Shown here: positions 1-7,541 of the stretch, piece after piece
Layout: every line of letters begins with the position of its first letter
Position numbering within the stretch: position 1 is the stretch's first letter
Origin: an uncultured Alphaproteobacteria bacterium
Lineage (GTDB): Bacteria; Pseudomonadota; Alphaproteobacteria; Rhizobiales; Beijerinckiaceae
Direction of reading: 5' to 3'
Length of the DNA: 42,202 nucleotides
NCBI GenBank assembly: GCA_937988775.1
Contig: CALKHP010000046.1
Span: 1 to 42,202 of the forward strand
Position numbers and translations under genes: made by a program
Notes under the pieces: generated by a model
Seen by the model: only the letters and a program-made list of their open reading frames with translations
Database searches by the model: none
Told to the model about the DNA's origin: nothing

Positions 1-592
1 GCAGCTTGCAGATGAACACGTCGATGATCTTCAGTTCCGGCTCGTCCATGCCGCCATAGAGATGGTTGAGGAACATCTCCTTGGTCAGCGTCGTGCCCCG
101 CCGGAGCGAGAGCAGTTCGAGCATCTGGTATTCCTTGCCGGTCAGGTGCACGCGGGCGCCGTCGACCTCGACCGTCTTCTGGTCGAGATTGACCAGCAGG
201 TCGCCGGTGGTGATCACCGACTGGGCATGGCCCTTGGAGCGGCGCACGATGGCGTGGATGCGGGCGACCAGCTCGTCCTTGTGGAACGGTTTGGTGAGAT
301 AGTCGTCGGCGCCGAAGCCGAGCCCCTTGACCTTGTCCTCGATGCCGGCAAGCCCGGACAGGATCAGGATCGGCGTCTTGACCTTGGCGACGCGCAGGGA
401 GCGCAGCACCTCGTAACCCGACATGTCCGGCAGGTTCAGGTCGAGAAGAATGATGTCGTAATCGTACAGCTTGCCGAGATCGACACCTTCCTCACCGAGG
501 TCGGTGGTATAGATGTTGAAATTCTCGGACTTCAGCATCAGCTCGATGCTTTGAGCGGTCGCGCTGTCGTCTTCGATTAGGAGCACGCGCAT
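1..592 (-). CDS. ctrA: Cell-cycle response regulator CtrA (3' end outside window)
   Basis: OmpR-family master regulator of alphaproteobacterial cell cycle, flagellar and division genes. The 197 residues visible contain a receiver domain (about 1-115) with acidic pocket EDD 7-9, phospho-acceptor Asp51 in LLDLNLPD, and the KPF Lys, then a winged-helix effector domain containing HLTGKEYQMLELL and NHLYGGMDEPELKIID. The sequence matches my recollection of Caulobacter CtrA almost residue for residue, including Asp51. The family is about 231 aa, so roughly 35 C-terminal residues lie beyond base 1. The ATG at 592-590 gives the canonical MRVLLIEDD start. It is divergent from fliI, as in many Hyphomicrobiales. 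The upstream GANTC cluster suggests methylation-dependent transcription. Confidence 0.97.
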   Translation of the reverse strand, partial: MRVLLIEDDSATAQSIELMLKSENFNIYTTDLGEEGVDLGKLYDYDIILLDLNLPDMSGYEVLRSLRVAKVKTPILILSGLAGIEDKVKGLGFGADDYLTKPFHKDELVARIHAIVRRSKGHAQSVITTGDLLVNLDQKTVEVDGARVHLTGKEYQMLELLSLRRGTTLTKEMFLNHLYGGMDEPELKIIDVFICKL

Positions 593-921
593 ATCAGATC
601 CCACCCTCGCCCTGAAAGACCGGCTCGTAAGGCTGAAAAAGCCCTGCGCCGGAGATCCTCGGTTTACCGACTCGCAACCTTAATGAGCAATCGTTAACAA
701 ATGCTGATTCTTCCGCGCAAGTGCGTGGAGCAAAAACTTTCGCAAATCGCGATAAACGCTTGAGTTGAGTACGTTTTCGAAGCACCTAATAGCTCATGTT
801 CAAGTTGAGGAATCGTCGTTAAATGACTCGTCCGAATCAAGGTTTGCAGTAAACGTGTGGCAGCCGCCCGGCTCTGGGCTTCTCCCGCACCAAGACGAGT
901 GTTAATCACACCGGTAAACGA
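593..921. promoter_or_regulatory. ctrA-fliI divergent intergenic region with GANTC cluster and TTAA half-sites
   Basis: This 329-base gap has no credible gene and is visibly more AT-rich than its flanks. It holds five GANTC sites at 669-673, 706-710, 810-814, 825-829 and 834-838, the recognition sequence of the CcrM adenine methyltransferase; a sixth lies just inside fliI at 962-966. TTAA elements, the half-site of the CtrA box, occur at 680-683, 694-697 (as GTTAAC), 819-822 and 902-905. I do not see a full TTAA-N7-TTAA box. In Caulobacter a ctrA promoter is controlled by GANTC methylation state and by CtrA itself, so the same logic is inferred here. Exact -10/-35 elements were not assigned. 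Confidence 0.7.
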
Positions 922-2289
922 ATGGTTGACGCGAACTCACAAAAGCCGCCGGCCGCGACCCGAATCGCGCGCAGCATCGAGGCCGCGCTGGCGGGAATCA
1001 GTCCGTCCGAGATTTACGGGCGCGTCGCCGGCGTGCGCGGCCTGCTGATCGAGGTCGCCGGGCCGCTCTCGGCCATGACCATCGGCGGCCGGCTCGCCAT
1101 CGAGGTGGCGCCGGGCCGGCACGTCGCGGCGGAAGTGGTCGGTTTCGAGGGCGAAGCGGCGCTCGCCATGCCCTTCGGCACGCTCGAGGGCATCCGGCGC
1201 GGCTGCCGGGCGATCGTCGGCGCGGCGCGCGCCGGCGTGCACCCCGATCACCGCTGGCTCGGCCGCGTCGTGAATGCGTTCGGCGAGCCGATCGACGGCG
1301 GCGGCCCGCTCGACCAGGGCCCGGTGCAATATGCGTTCCGGGCCGATCCGCCACCGGCACATCGCCGCGCCCGCGTCGGCGAGCCGCTCGATCTCGGCGT
1401 GCGCGCCCTCGATACGTTCTTGACCTGCTGCCGCGGCCAGCGCATGGGCATTTTCGCCGGCTCCGGCGTCGGCAAGTCGGTGCTGCTCTCGATGCTGGCG
1501 CGCAATGCCAAGAGCGATGTCAACGTCATCGGCCTGGTCGGCGAGCGCGGCCGCGAGGTGCAGGAATTCCTGCAGGACGATCTCGGCCCCGAGGGGCTGG
1601 CGCGCTCCGTCGTCGTGGTCGCGACCTCCGACGAGCCGGCGCTGATGCGCAAGCAGGCGGCCTATCTCACCCTCGCCATCGCCGAATATTTCCGCGACAA
1701 CGGCGCCGACGTGCTGTGCATGATGGACAGCGTCACCCGTTTCGCCATGGCGCAGCGCGATATCGGCCTCTCCATCGGCGAACCGCCGACCTCGAAAGGC
1801 TATACCCCGACGGTATTCTCGGAACTGCCGCGCCTGCTCGAGCGCGCCGGCCCCGGTGAGGGCCAGGGCTCGATCACCGGCCTGTTCACCGTGCTCGTCG
1901 ATGGCGACGACCATAACGAGCCGGTCGCCGATGCGGTGCGCGGCATTCTCGACGGCCATATCGTCATGGAGCGCGCCATTGCCGAGCGCGGCCGCTATCC
2001 GGCGATCAACATCCTGAAATCGGTGTCGCGCACCATGCCGCGCGCCTGCGACCCGGCCTATTGGCCGACGGTGCTCAAGGCGCGCCAGCTCGTCGCCACC
2101 TTCACCGACATGGAGGAACTGATCCGGCTCGGCGCCTATCGCAAGGGCGCCAGCGCCGAAGTGGACGAAGCGATCGAGAAAAACCCGGCAATTGAAAGTT
2201 TTCTCGGTCAAGGTAAGGAAGAGTCAACCTCCATGGCCGAAAGTTATCACCGTCTCGCGGAAATCGTTGGTGGCGGGCAGAACGTCTGA
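922..2289 (+). CDS. fliI: Flagellar protein export ATPase FliI
   Basis: Cytoplasmic hexameric ATPase of the flagellar type III export gate, which helps deliver rod, hook and filament subunits; homologous to the F1-ATPase beta subunit. The 455 aa (family about 430-460) show an N-terminal beta-barrel region (about 30-100), Walker A AGSGVGKS at residues 179-186, Walker B VLCMMD ending at Asp269, and the family stretch SVTRFAMAQRDIGLSIGEPP just after it. GERGREVQEF and KGYTPTVFSELPRLLERAGP are also typical. The start at 922 gives a normal N-terminus, although the ribosome-binding site is weak. It is divergent from ctrA and followed 50 bases later by fliJ, implying co-transcription and CtrA-linked flagellar control. 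Confidence 0.97.
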   Translation: MVDANSQKPPAATRIARSIEAALAGISPSEIYGRVAGVRGLLIEVAGPLSAMTIGGRLAIEVAPGRHVAAEVVGFEGEAALAMPFGTLEGIRRGCRAIVGAARAGVHPDHRWLGRVVNAFGEPIDGGGPLDQGPVQYAFRADPPPAHRRARVGEPLDLGVRALDTFLTCCRGQRMGIFAGSGVGKSVLLSMLARNAKSDVNVIGLVGERGREVQEFLQDDLGPEGLARSVVVVATSDEPALMRKQAAYLTLAIAEYFRDNGADVLCMMDSVTRFAMAQRDIGLSIGEPPTSKGYTPTVFSELPRLLERAGPGEGQGSITGLFTVLVDGDDHNEPVADAVRGILDGHIVMERAIAERGRYPAINILKSVSRTMPRACDPAYWPTVLKARQLVATFTDMEELIRLGAYRKGASAEVDEAIEKNPAIESFLGQGKEESTSMAESYHRLAEIVGGGQNV

Positions 2290-2339
2290 AGCGCCTTCGA
2301 CAGCCATGTGTCCGGCTTCGCCAGGAGTTGTATAAAGCG

Positions 2340-2756
2340 ATGAAATCGCGTGAAACCCTTATCCGCCTCAAACGCTTCCAGGTTGACGAAAAGCGCCGGC
2401 AGGTCATGCAGATCGAAACGATGATCGCTGACCTCGAGCGCATGTCGGCCGAGTTGGAGCGGGAGATTCAAAGCGAAGAGCGCAAGGCCGGCATTTCCGA
2501 CCCGGCGCATTACGCTTATCCGACCTACGCCAAGGCGACCCGCAGCCGGCACGACAAGCTCGTCGCCTCCGCCAACGACCTCAAGGAAAAGCTCGAGGAC
2601 GCCAAGGCGGAATTGCAGGACGCGTTCGAGGACCTGAAGAAGGTCGAGATCCTCGAGGATCGCGAAAAGGCCAGCGAGCGCGCCGAGATCGCCGCGCGCG
2701 AACAGGCCGAGATGGACCGCATCGGCTCGCGCATGCGCATGCACAGCCGCGGCTGA
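2340..2756 (+). CDS. fliJ: Flagellar export chaperone-like protein FliJ
   Basis: Small coiled-coil stalk protein that sits in the FliI hexamer and couples it to the FlhA export gate. The 138 aa are almost entirely charged alpha-helix with heptad-like patterning (LIRLKRFQVDEKRRQV near the N-terminus, IADLERMSAELEREIQ, LKEKLEDAKAELQDAFEDL), matching the alphaproteobacterial FliJ profile in length and position directly after fliI. I chose the ATG at 2340, giving MKSRETLIRLKRF, over a TTG at 2328. The TTG abuts the AGGAG ribosome-binding site at 2323-2327 with no spacer, whereas the ATG lies 12 bases from it. Identification rests on context and coiled-coil character more than on invariant residues. 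Confidence 0.88.
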   Translation: MKSRETLIRLKRFQVDEKRRQVMQIETMIADLERMSAELEREIQSEERKAGISDPAHYAYPTYAKATRSRHDKLVASANDLKEKLEDAKAELQDAFEDLKKVEILEDREKASERAEIAAREQAEMDRIGSRMRMHSRG

Positions 2757-2783
2757 GCCTTTTTCCCTTTACGAAAATTGCAC

Positions 2784-2807
2784 GCACCGGCCCGCAACGG
2801 CCGGTGC
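2784..2807 (+). terminator. Hairpin downstream of fliJ
   Basis: A perfect 8-bp inverted repeat, GCACCGGC (2784-2791) and GCCGGTGC (2800-2807), with an 8-base loop, starts 27 bases after the fliJ stop. No T-run follows, so if it ends transcription it would be a weak intrinsic or Rho-assisted site. Its position between fliJ and a convergent gene supports a terminator role. Confidence 0.45.
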
Positions 2808-2840
2808 TGTCGTTCGGGGCTTGAACTTGGCCCGGCATGG

Positions 2841-2912
2841 GTCCCGGCTCAAGGCCGGGACAAAGTGCCCGTCGAGGGCCACCATCGTCTTGTGCCGGGC
2901 TTGACCCGGCAC
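2841..2912. repeat. Inverted pair of REP-like palindromes
   Basis: Two short palindromes stand 30 bases apart. The first is GTCCCGGC-TCAAG-GCCGGGAC (2841-2861). The second is GTGCCGGG-CTTGA-CCCGGCAC (2892-2912). Each has a perfect 8-bp stem and a 5-base loop. The loops TCAAG and CTTGA are reverse complements, so the units lie in opposite orientation, like a bacterial interspersed mosaic element. They sit between convergent fliJ and the dipeptidase gene, a common REP location. The unit resembles GCCGGGCTTGACCCGGC elements that I associate with intergenic repeats of Hyphomicrobiales; copy number cannot be judged from one window. Confidence 0.7.
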
Positions 2913-2935
2913 CCAGCCACAATCACAACGCCGTT

Positions 2936-4000
2936 TCACGCCCAGCTCCGCTCCAGCGCGTCGAGCCAGTTATCGCAGCACACCTTGCGCAGCAGCGGCT
3001 CGTCGAAGCCGCGAAGGCGCATCGCCGCGACCAGGTTCTGCAATCCGGCCGCCGTGCCGATTTCGGCCGGCACCGTGGCGCCGTCGAAATCCGAGCCGAG
3101 CCCGACCCTGCCCTCGCCGAGATGCTCGATCAGATAGATGATGTGGTCGATCAGCATGTCGAGCGGCGTCGCGGTGTCGCGCCGCCCGTCCGGCCGGATG
3201 AAACTGACGGCGTAGTTCACGCCGACCATGCCGTCGCGCTCCCTGATGGCGGCGAGTTGCTTGTCGGTCAGGTTGCGCGAATGCGGGCAGATCGCATGCG
3301 CATTGGAATGGGTTGCCACCAGCGGCGCATCGGACAGCCGCGCCACATCCCAGAACCCCTTCTCGTTGAGATGCGACACATCCAGCATGATCTTGCGCCG
3401 GTTGCACTCGCGCACCAGCCGCACGCCGTGTTCGGTCAATCCATCGCCGATATCGGGCATGCTCGGAAACCGGAACGGCACGCCATGGCCGAACAGGTTC
3501 GGCCGGCTCCACACCGGGCCGAGCGAGCGCAGGCCCGCTTGATACATCACCTCCAGCATGGCGAAATCGGCATCGATCGCCTCGGCCCCTTCGATATGCA
3601 GCACGGCGGCGATGGCATCCGCGGCGACCGCGCCGCGCAGGTCCGCCGCCGTGCGGCAGATCCGGAAGGCGCCGGCGCTCTCGCGCTCGATATCGAACAG
3701 CCGCGCCGCCATGGCGATCGTCGCCGCCTGCGCCATGTCGAGCGGCACGCCCGGCGGCAGCGGCACCTCGTAGGTGTCGCGCGTGAACAGCGCATCGGCA
3801 TCGGCCTTGCGGATATCCGGCACGAAGATCGCGAAGAAGCCGCCGCAGAAGCCGCCCTGGCGCATGCGCGGCAAATCGAGATGGCCACGCCCGTCGCCAC
3901 CCAGGAAGCCCGCCGTCGCCTCGTTTATGCTGCGTCGCGACAGGCGCAGCAGCAGGTCGTTATGGCCGTCGAAAACGGGAATCTGGCCGGCAACAGGCAT
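2936..4000 (-). CDS. Membrane dipeptidase family (peptidase M19)
   Basis: Zinc-dependent dipeptidase of the amidohydrolase-fold M19 family (renal dipeptidase type), predicted to hydrolyse dipeptides, possibly including D-amino-acid-containing ones. The 354 aa show the N-terminal metal motif FDGHND (His13, Asp15), LHIEGAEAID, the DVSHLNEKGFWDV segment, ATHSNAHAICPHSRN and the late GSDFDGA Asp. Length is normal. I start at the ATG ending at 4000 (MPVAGQIPVFDGHND), preceded by GAGGAA eight bases upstream; a longer frame to 4081 adds an unconserved tail. No signal peptide is evident. It shares strand with the polysaccharide genes upstream but is separated from the nearest by 129 bases, so co-transcription is uncertain. 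Confidence 0.9.
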   Translation of the reverse strand: MPVAGQIPVFDGHNDLLLRLSRRSINEATAGFLGGDGRGHLDLPRMRQGGFCGGFFAIFVPDIRKADADALFTRDTYEVPLPPGVPLDMAQAATIAMAARLFDIERESAGAFRICRTAADLRGAVAADAIAAVLHIEGAEAIDADFAMLEVMYQAGLRSLGPVWSRPNLFGHGVPFRFPSMPDIGDGLTEHGVRLVRECNRRKIMLDVSHLNEKGFWDVARLSDAPLVATHSNAHAICPHSRNLTDKQLAAIRERDGMVGVNYAVSFIRPDGRRDTATPLDMLIDHIIYLIEHLGEGRVGLGSDFDGATVPAEIGTAAGLQNLVAAMRLRGFDEPLLRKVCCDNWLDALERSWA

Positions 4001-4129
4001 GGCAGCGGTTCCTCGGGAGGTCTGGTTTGGCAGAATGGGTTCGATTGAATGGGTTTGGGCTGGCAAATGCGGAAAGCCCATACTCGCCGCCGGGCGCCCG
4101 AAAACGCAAGACGTGGTTTTGCCGCTGGC

Positions 4130-5416
4130 TCAGGGCGGAGCCGTTGCCTCGCGCCGGGAAAAGCAGACGAACAGAAAAATCTGCGCGCCGATACCGGCGA
4201 ACCACCAGCCCTGCCACGCGCCATGGCTTTCGATGGCGATGGCGAGCACGGCCGCGATCGCCGCGAGCCGGATGGCAATCTCCTCGTCCGGCTGCTGCAC
4301 CAGCGCGCGGAACAGGAAAAACAGGCAGATCGCCGCGAGCACCACGCCTGGAATACCCAGTTCCACCCAGATTTGCAGGAAGGCGTTATGCGGATGGCCC
4401 CAGGACAGCGAGGCCCGGTACTGAGGCGGGATTTCGTCCGCCACGGCGCTATCGGCGAGCTTGGCGGAGGCATCGAAGCCGACGCCATGCCACGGCCGCA
4501 GGCGCGCCACCTCGCCAAACGATTGCCAGATGCCGATGCGCTCCACGGCATGGCTGTCCTCGATCGCCATCACGGCGCGCTCCGGGATCAGGTGGCTGGC
4601 GACATCGCCCATCAGCGGCGCGCCAAACAGCGCGAACAGGGCGCAGGCGAGCCCGAACCCGACCGCGAGGCGCGGCGCGAGGCGTGCGAACGCATAGGCG
4701 GCCAGCGCCGCGATCAGCCCGAGCACGCTCGAGCCGCTGTCCGAGATCAGCGTCACCACGGCCAGCGCCAGCAAGGCGGCCAGCGCAACGAGCGGACGCT
4801 TCCAGCGCAGCAGCAGGCCGATGCACGGCAGCGCCAGCAGCAGCGCCACCACCATCGCGCGGTTGAGCGAGTAGGAGAACACGCGGTCGCTCAGGATATG
4901 GCGCAGCCTCAGCCCATCGCGCAGTTCGAATGTCAGGCCGACCAAGGTCAGGCCGATGCCGGCAAGGGCGACGACTGGCAGCCAGCGCGGCGGGCGATCG
5001 GCGAGCGTCACCAGCAGCACCAGCAAGGCCCCGACCGGCAGCAGCGCCTCGCCCACGGCAAACAGCGAGCCCGCGATATCGGGGCTCCAGGCGATCGAGA
5101 CGAGGCTCCAGGCCACGAACAGCATCACCGCCAGCGCCTCCGGCGTGGCGAGCAGCCCGCCGAGGCGCGCCAGTGCCGCCCGCCCCTGGTTGCCGAGCAG
5201 GCTTGCCAGCAACGCCCACGCCGCCGCGCTGACGAAAACCGCGATCGACGACCGGTTCGCCGCCACCATCAGCAACGGCAGCACAAACGCCACCAGCAGG
5301 AACGCCACGCCGGACAGCAAGCCTGGCAGGGATCGCAATCTCGGCACGGCAAACTCCGAAGACGGGCCGGACCGGGGCGGCCGGATCACATGCATTCTGG
5401 CGGGCGTTTCCCGCAT
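4130..5416 (-). CDS. O-antigen ligase / Wzy-type polymerase-like membrane protein
   Basis: A 428-aa polytopic inner-membrane protein with about ten or more hydrophobic segments (for example VAFLLVAFVLPLLMVAANR and ALLVLLVTLA). A large periplasmic loop carries the Wzy_C/WaaL-type signature SWGHPHNAFLQIWVELGIPG. The conserved His-containing HNxxLQ-x-WxExG stretch is diagnostic of the O-antigen ligase family, which joins undecaprenyl-linked glycan to lipid A-core or polymerises repeat units. Ligase and polymerase cannot be separated by eye. Another in-frame ATG at 5395 could be the start. The adjacent sugar-dehydratase gene lies 76 bases upstream on the same strand, so they probably form an operon. 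Confidence 0.85.
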   Translation of the reverse strand: MRETPARMHVIRPPRSGPSSEFAVPRLRSLPGLLSGVAFLLVAFVLPLLMVAANRSSIAVFVSAAAWALLASLLGNQGRAALARLGGLLATPEALAVMLFVAWSLVSIAWSPDIAGSLFAVGEALLPVGALLVLLVTLADRPPRWLPVVALAGIGLTLVGLTFELRDGLRLRHILSDRVFSYSLNRAMVVALLLALPCIGLLLRWKRPLVALAALLALAVVTLISDSGSSVLGLIAALAAYAFARLAPRLAVGFGLACALFALFGAPLMGDVASHLIPERAVMAIEDSHAVERIGIWQSFGEVARLRPWHGVGFDASAKLADSAVADEIPPQYRASLSWGHPHNAFLQIWVELGIPGVVLAAICLFFLFRALVQQPDEEIAIRLAAIAAVLAIAIESHGAWQGWWFAGIGAQIFLFVCFSRREATAPP

Positions 5417-5492
5417 CCCGCCCCAACCGGACCATCGCCGATCAGGCCAATAAAGCGAGCATTATTCCGTGAGGTGGTCCAGCTTGAGCCAA

Positions 5493-7436
5493 CTATTTGG
5501 CGGCCTCCCGGCTCAGCGCGGTCGCGACGGCGTTTTCCGGGCGCGGGATCGGCGCGCTTCCCCCCATCATCGTCTTCAGCGCCTTGTGGACGGCCGCGTC
5601 ATCGCCGCGCAGCGCCTGCTGGAACAGGCGCTCGGTCGCCTCGCGGCCGAGATCGACATACAGGCTGTGCGAGGTGGCGATCATGAAATCCTCGCCCTCG
5701 CGCTGCTCGACCTCCTCGTCGGCGTCGAACAGGTCCTCGTTGAGCTTTTCGCCCGGGCGCAGGCCGGTGAATTCGATGGCGATATCCTTGTCCGGCACAT
5801 AGCCGGCCAGGCTGATCATCTGGCGCGCGATATCGACGATTTTGACCGGCCGCCCCATTTTCAGCACCAGAATCTGGCCGCGGTCATCCGGGCGCGCCAG
5901 GCTGCGGCTGGTCGCCTGCAGCACGAGGCCGACAGCCTCGCCGGTGGTCATGAAATAGCGCGTCATCTCCGGATGCGTGACCGAGACCGGGCCGCCGATC
6001 TCGATCTGGTGCTTGAACTTCGGAATCACCGAGCCGGACGAGCCGATGACATTGCCGAAACGCACGGCGATGAACCGCGTCGCCGAGCCCGCGGCAACCG
6101 CCTCGCGGTCGCATTTCCCGGTGTAGAGTTCGGCGATGCGCTTGGTGAAGCCGAGCACGCTGGTCGGGTTCACGGCCTTGTCGGTCGAGATCAGCACGAA
6201 GGCCTCGGCGCTGGCGGCGCGGGCGGCATCGGCCACGTTGATCGTGCCGGACACATTGGTGAGCAGGCCTTCGCACGGGTTCGCCTCGACGATCGGCACA
6301 TGCTTGAGGGCCGCGGCGTGGATGACGATATGCGGCGCGAACCGCGCGAAAATCCGGTCGAGCTTGGCCCGGTTGCGGATATCGCACAGGAAGCTCTCGA
6401 CCTGGAACTTTGGGTCGCTTTCGCCCAGTTCCTGCCCGATGGCGTACAGGTTGAATTCGCTATGGTCGAGCAGCCCGATGCCCGCCGGCTCGTACATCGC
6501 GATCTGGCGCACGAGTTCGCTGCCGATCGTGCCGCCGGCGCCGGTGACGACGACGCGCTTGTCCCGGATCAGATCCGCGACATCATGCGCGAGCCCCGAC
6601 GATTCCTGGCGGCCGAGCAGATCCGAGGCCAGCGCATTGCTGGCCTGGGCGTGTTCCTCGGCCATGATATCGGCGATGTCGGGCTGCCGGATCAGCCTGA
6701 CGTTGCGGTCGGCGCAATCGCGCGCCAGCGCGGGAAACACGCCGGGCTTCAGCGATGCGATCGGATAGCACAAGATGACGCGGTCGGGCGCCTTGCCGCG
6801 CTGGGCGAGCCCATCGATCACCGCACCGATATTGCCGATATGATCGATGATCGGCACGCCGTGGATCGAACGGCCGATCCGGCTGCCCTTATGGTCGATC
6901 ACGCCGACAATATGCAGGTTGCGGGCGATCGAATGCATCAACTGGATGAAAGACGCGGTCTGGTCGCTCGCCCCCACCAGAAGCACGTTATGGCGGTCGT
7001 CATTGATCTGCGGCTGCTTCAGGCTGTCGCGCCGGTCGCGCAGCATGCGATAGACCAGCCGCGGCAGGCCCATCGCCGCGATCAGCACGAAGATGACGAT
7101 GAAGGACACGGTGCGCGGGAAGACGCGGAAGCCGGTGGCCGAGAACTGGATCAGGGTCCAGATCGCGACGCTGATCACCGCCGACACCGCCACCAGCTTG
7201 AGATCGTAGAACGAGGTATAGCGCCAGATCGACGACGACAGGCCGATCATGCGGTAGGTCAGGGCCGCGATGGCCGCGAACAACACGCCCCAGGTCATCA
7301 GGGCGTGGCCGTAATGCCAGACCTCGTCCATGCCGACACGCAGCGCGACCGCAATCACGAAGGCGATCCACGACACCAGGAAATCGTGGATCGAAATGGC
7401 CGCGAACAGCCGGAACCGTTGAAAAGTTGATTTCAT
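5493..7436 (-). CDS. UDP-HexNAc 4,6-dehydratase, WbpM/CapD/FlaA1 family (membrane-anchored)
   Basis: Inner-membrane nucleotide-sugar dehydratase expected to convert UDP-GlcNAc to UDP-4-keto-6-deoxy-GlcNAc for surface glycan. The 647 aa have four N-terminal membrane segments (about 12-125), a first Rossmann-like domain (HNVLLVGASDQT near 150) and a C-terminal SDR domain with GAGGTIGSE from residue 299. STDKAVNPTSVLGFTKR (417-433) is the active-site stretch. WbpM-type enzymes carry Met and FlaA1/PseB types Tyr at the position four before the Lys; this protein has Leu428, which is unusual. Length and architecture match WbpM/WreV-like enzymes. It is divergent from the initiating transferase and upstream of the ligase-like gene. 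Confidence 0.92.
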   Translation of the reverse strand: MKSTFQRFRLFAAISIHDFLVSWIAFVIAVALRVGMDEVWHYGHALMTWGVLFAAIAALTYRMIGLSSSIWRYTSFYDLKLVAVSAVISVAIWTLIQFSATGFRVFPRTVSFIVIFVLIAAMGLPRLVYRMLRDRRDSLKQPQINDDRHNVLLVGASDQTASFIQLMHSIARNLHIVGVIDHKGSRIGRSIHGVPIIDHIGNIGAVIDGLAQRGKAPDRVILCYPIASLKPGVFPALARDCADRNVRLIRQPDIADIMAEEHAQASNALASDLLGRQESSGLAHDVADLIRDKRVVVTGAGGTIGSELVRQIAMYEPAGIGLLDHSEFNLYAIGQELGESDPKFQVESFLCDIRNRAKLDRIFARFAPHIVIHAAALKHVPIVEANPCEGLLTNVSGTINVADAARAASAEAFVLISTDKAVNPTSVLGFTKRIAELYTGKCDREAVAAGSATRFIAVRFGNVIGSSGSVIPKFKHQIEIGGPVSVTHPEMTRYFMTTGEAVGLVLQATSRSLARPDDRGQILVLKMGRPVKIVDIARQMISLAGYVPDKDIAIEFTGLRPGEKLNEDLFDADEEVEQREGEDFMIATSHSLYVDLGREATERLFQQALRGDDAAVHKALKTMMGGSAPIPRPENAVATALSREAAK

Positions 7437-7541
7437 ATAGCCGCTTCACCCAGGTCGGCGATCGTGGGCGACCGAGCGCCCTAGCCTCCGAAACTTGCCA
7501 ATCTGCGACAGCACGTGGTTTGAATCGCAGGTCCCTCCTGC

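Noticed and set aside
680..697. Pair of TTAA elements as a full CtrA box
   Set aside because: The spacing between the two TTAA elements is 10 bases, not the 7 of the consensus. I list them only as half-sites.
2837..4048. Long plus-strand open frame opposite the dipeptidase gene (and similar frames at 4049-5686, 5469-7430, 12749-13804, 13663-14916, 28942-30912)
   Set aside because: These are antisense or out-of-frame shadows typical of very GC-rich genes. They are rich in Arg, His, Gln and Ala, show no domain motif, and lie opposite genes with clear catalytic signatures.
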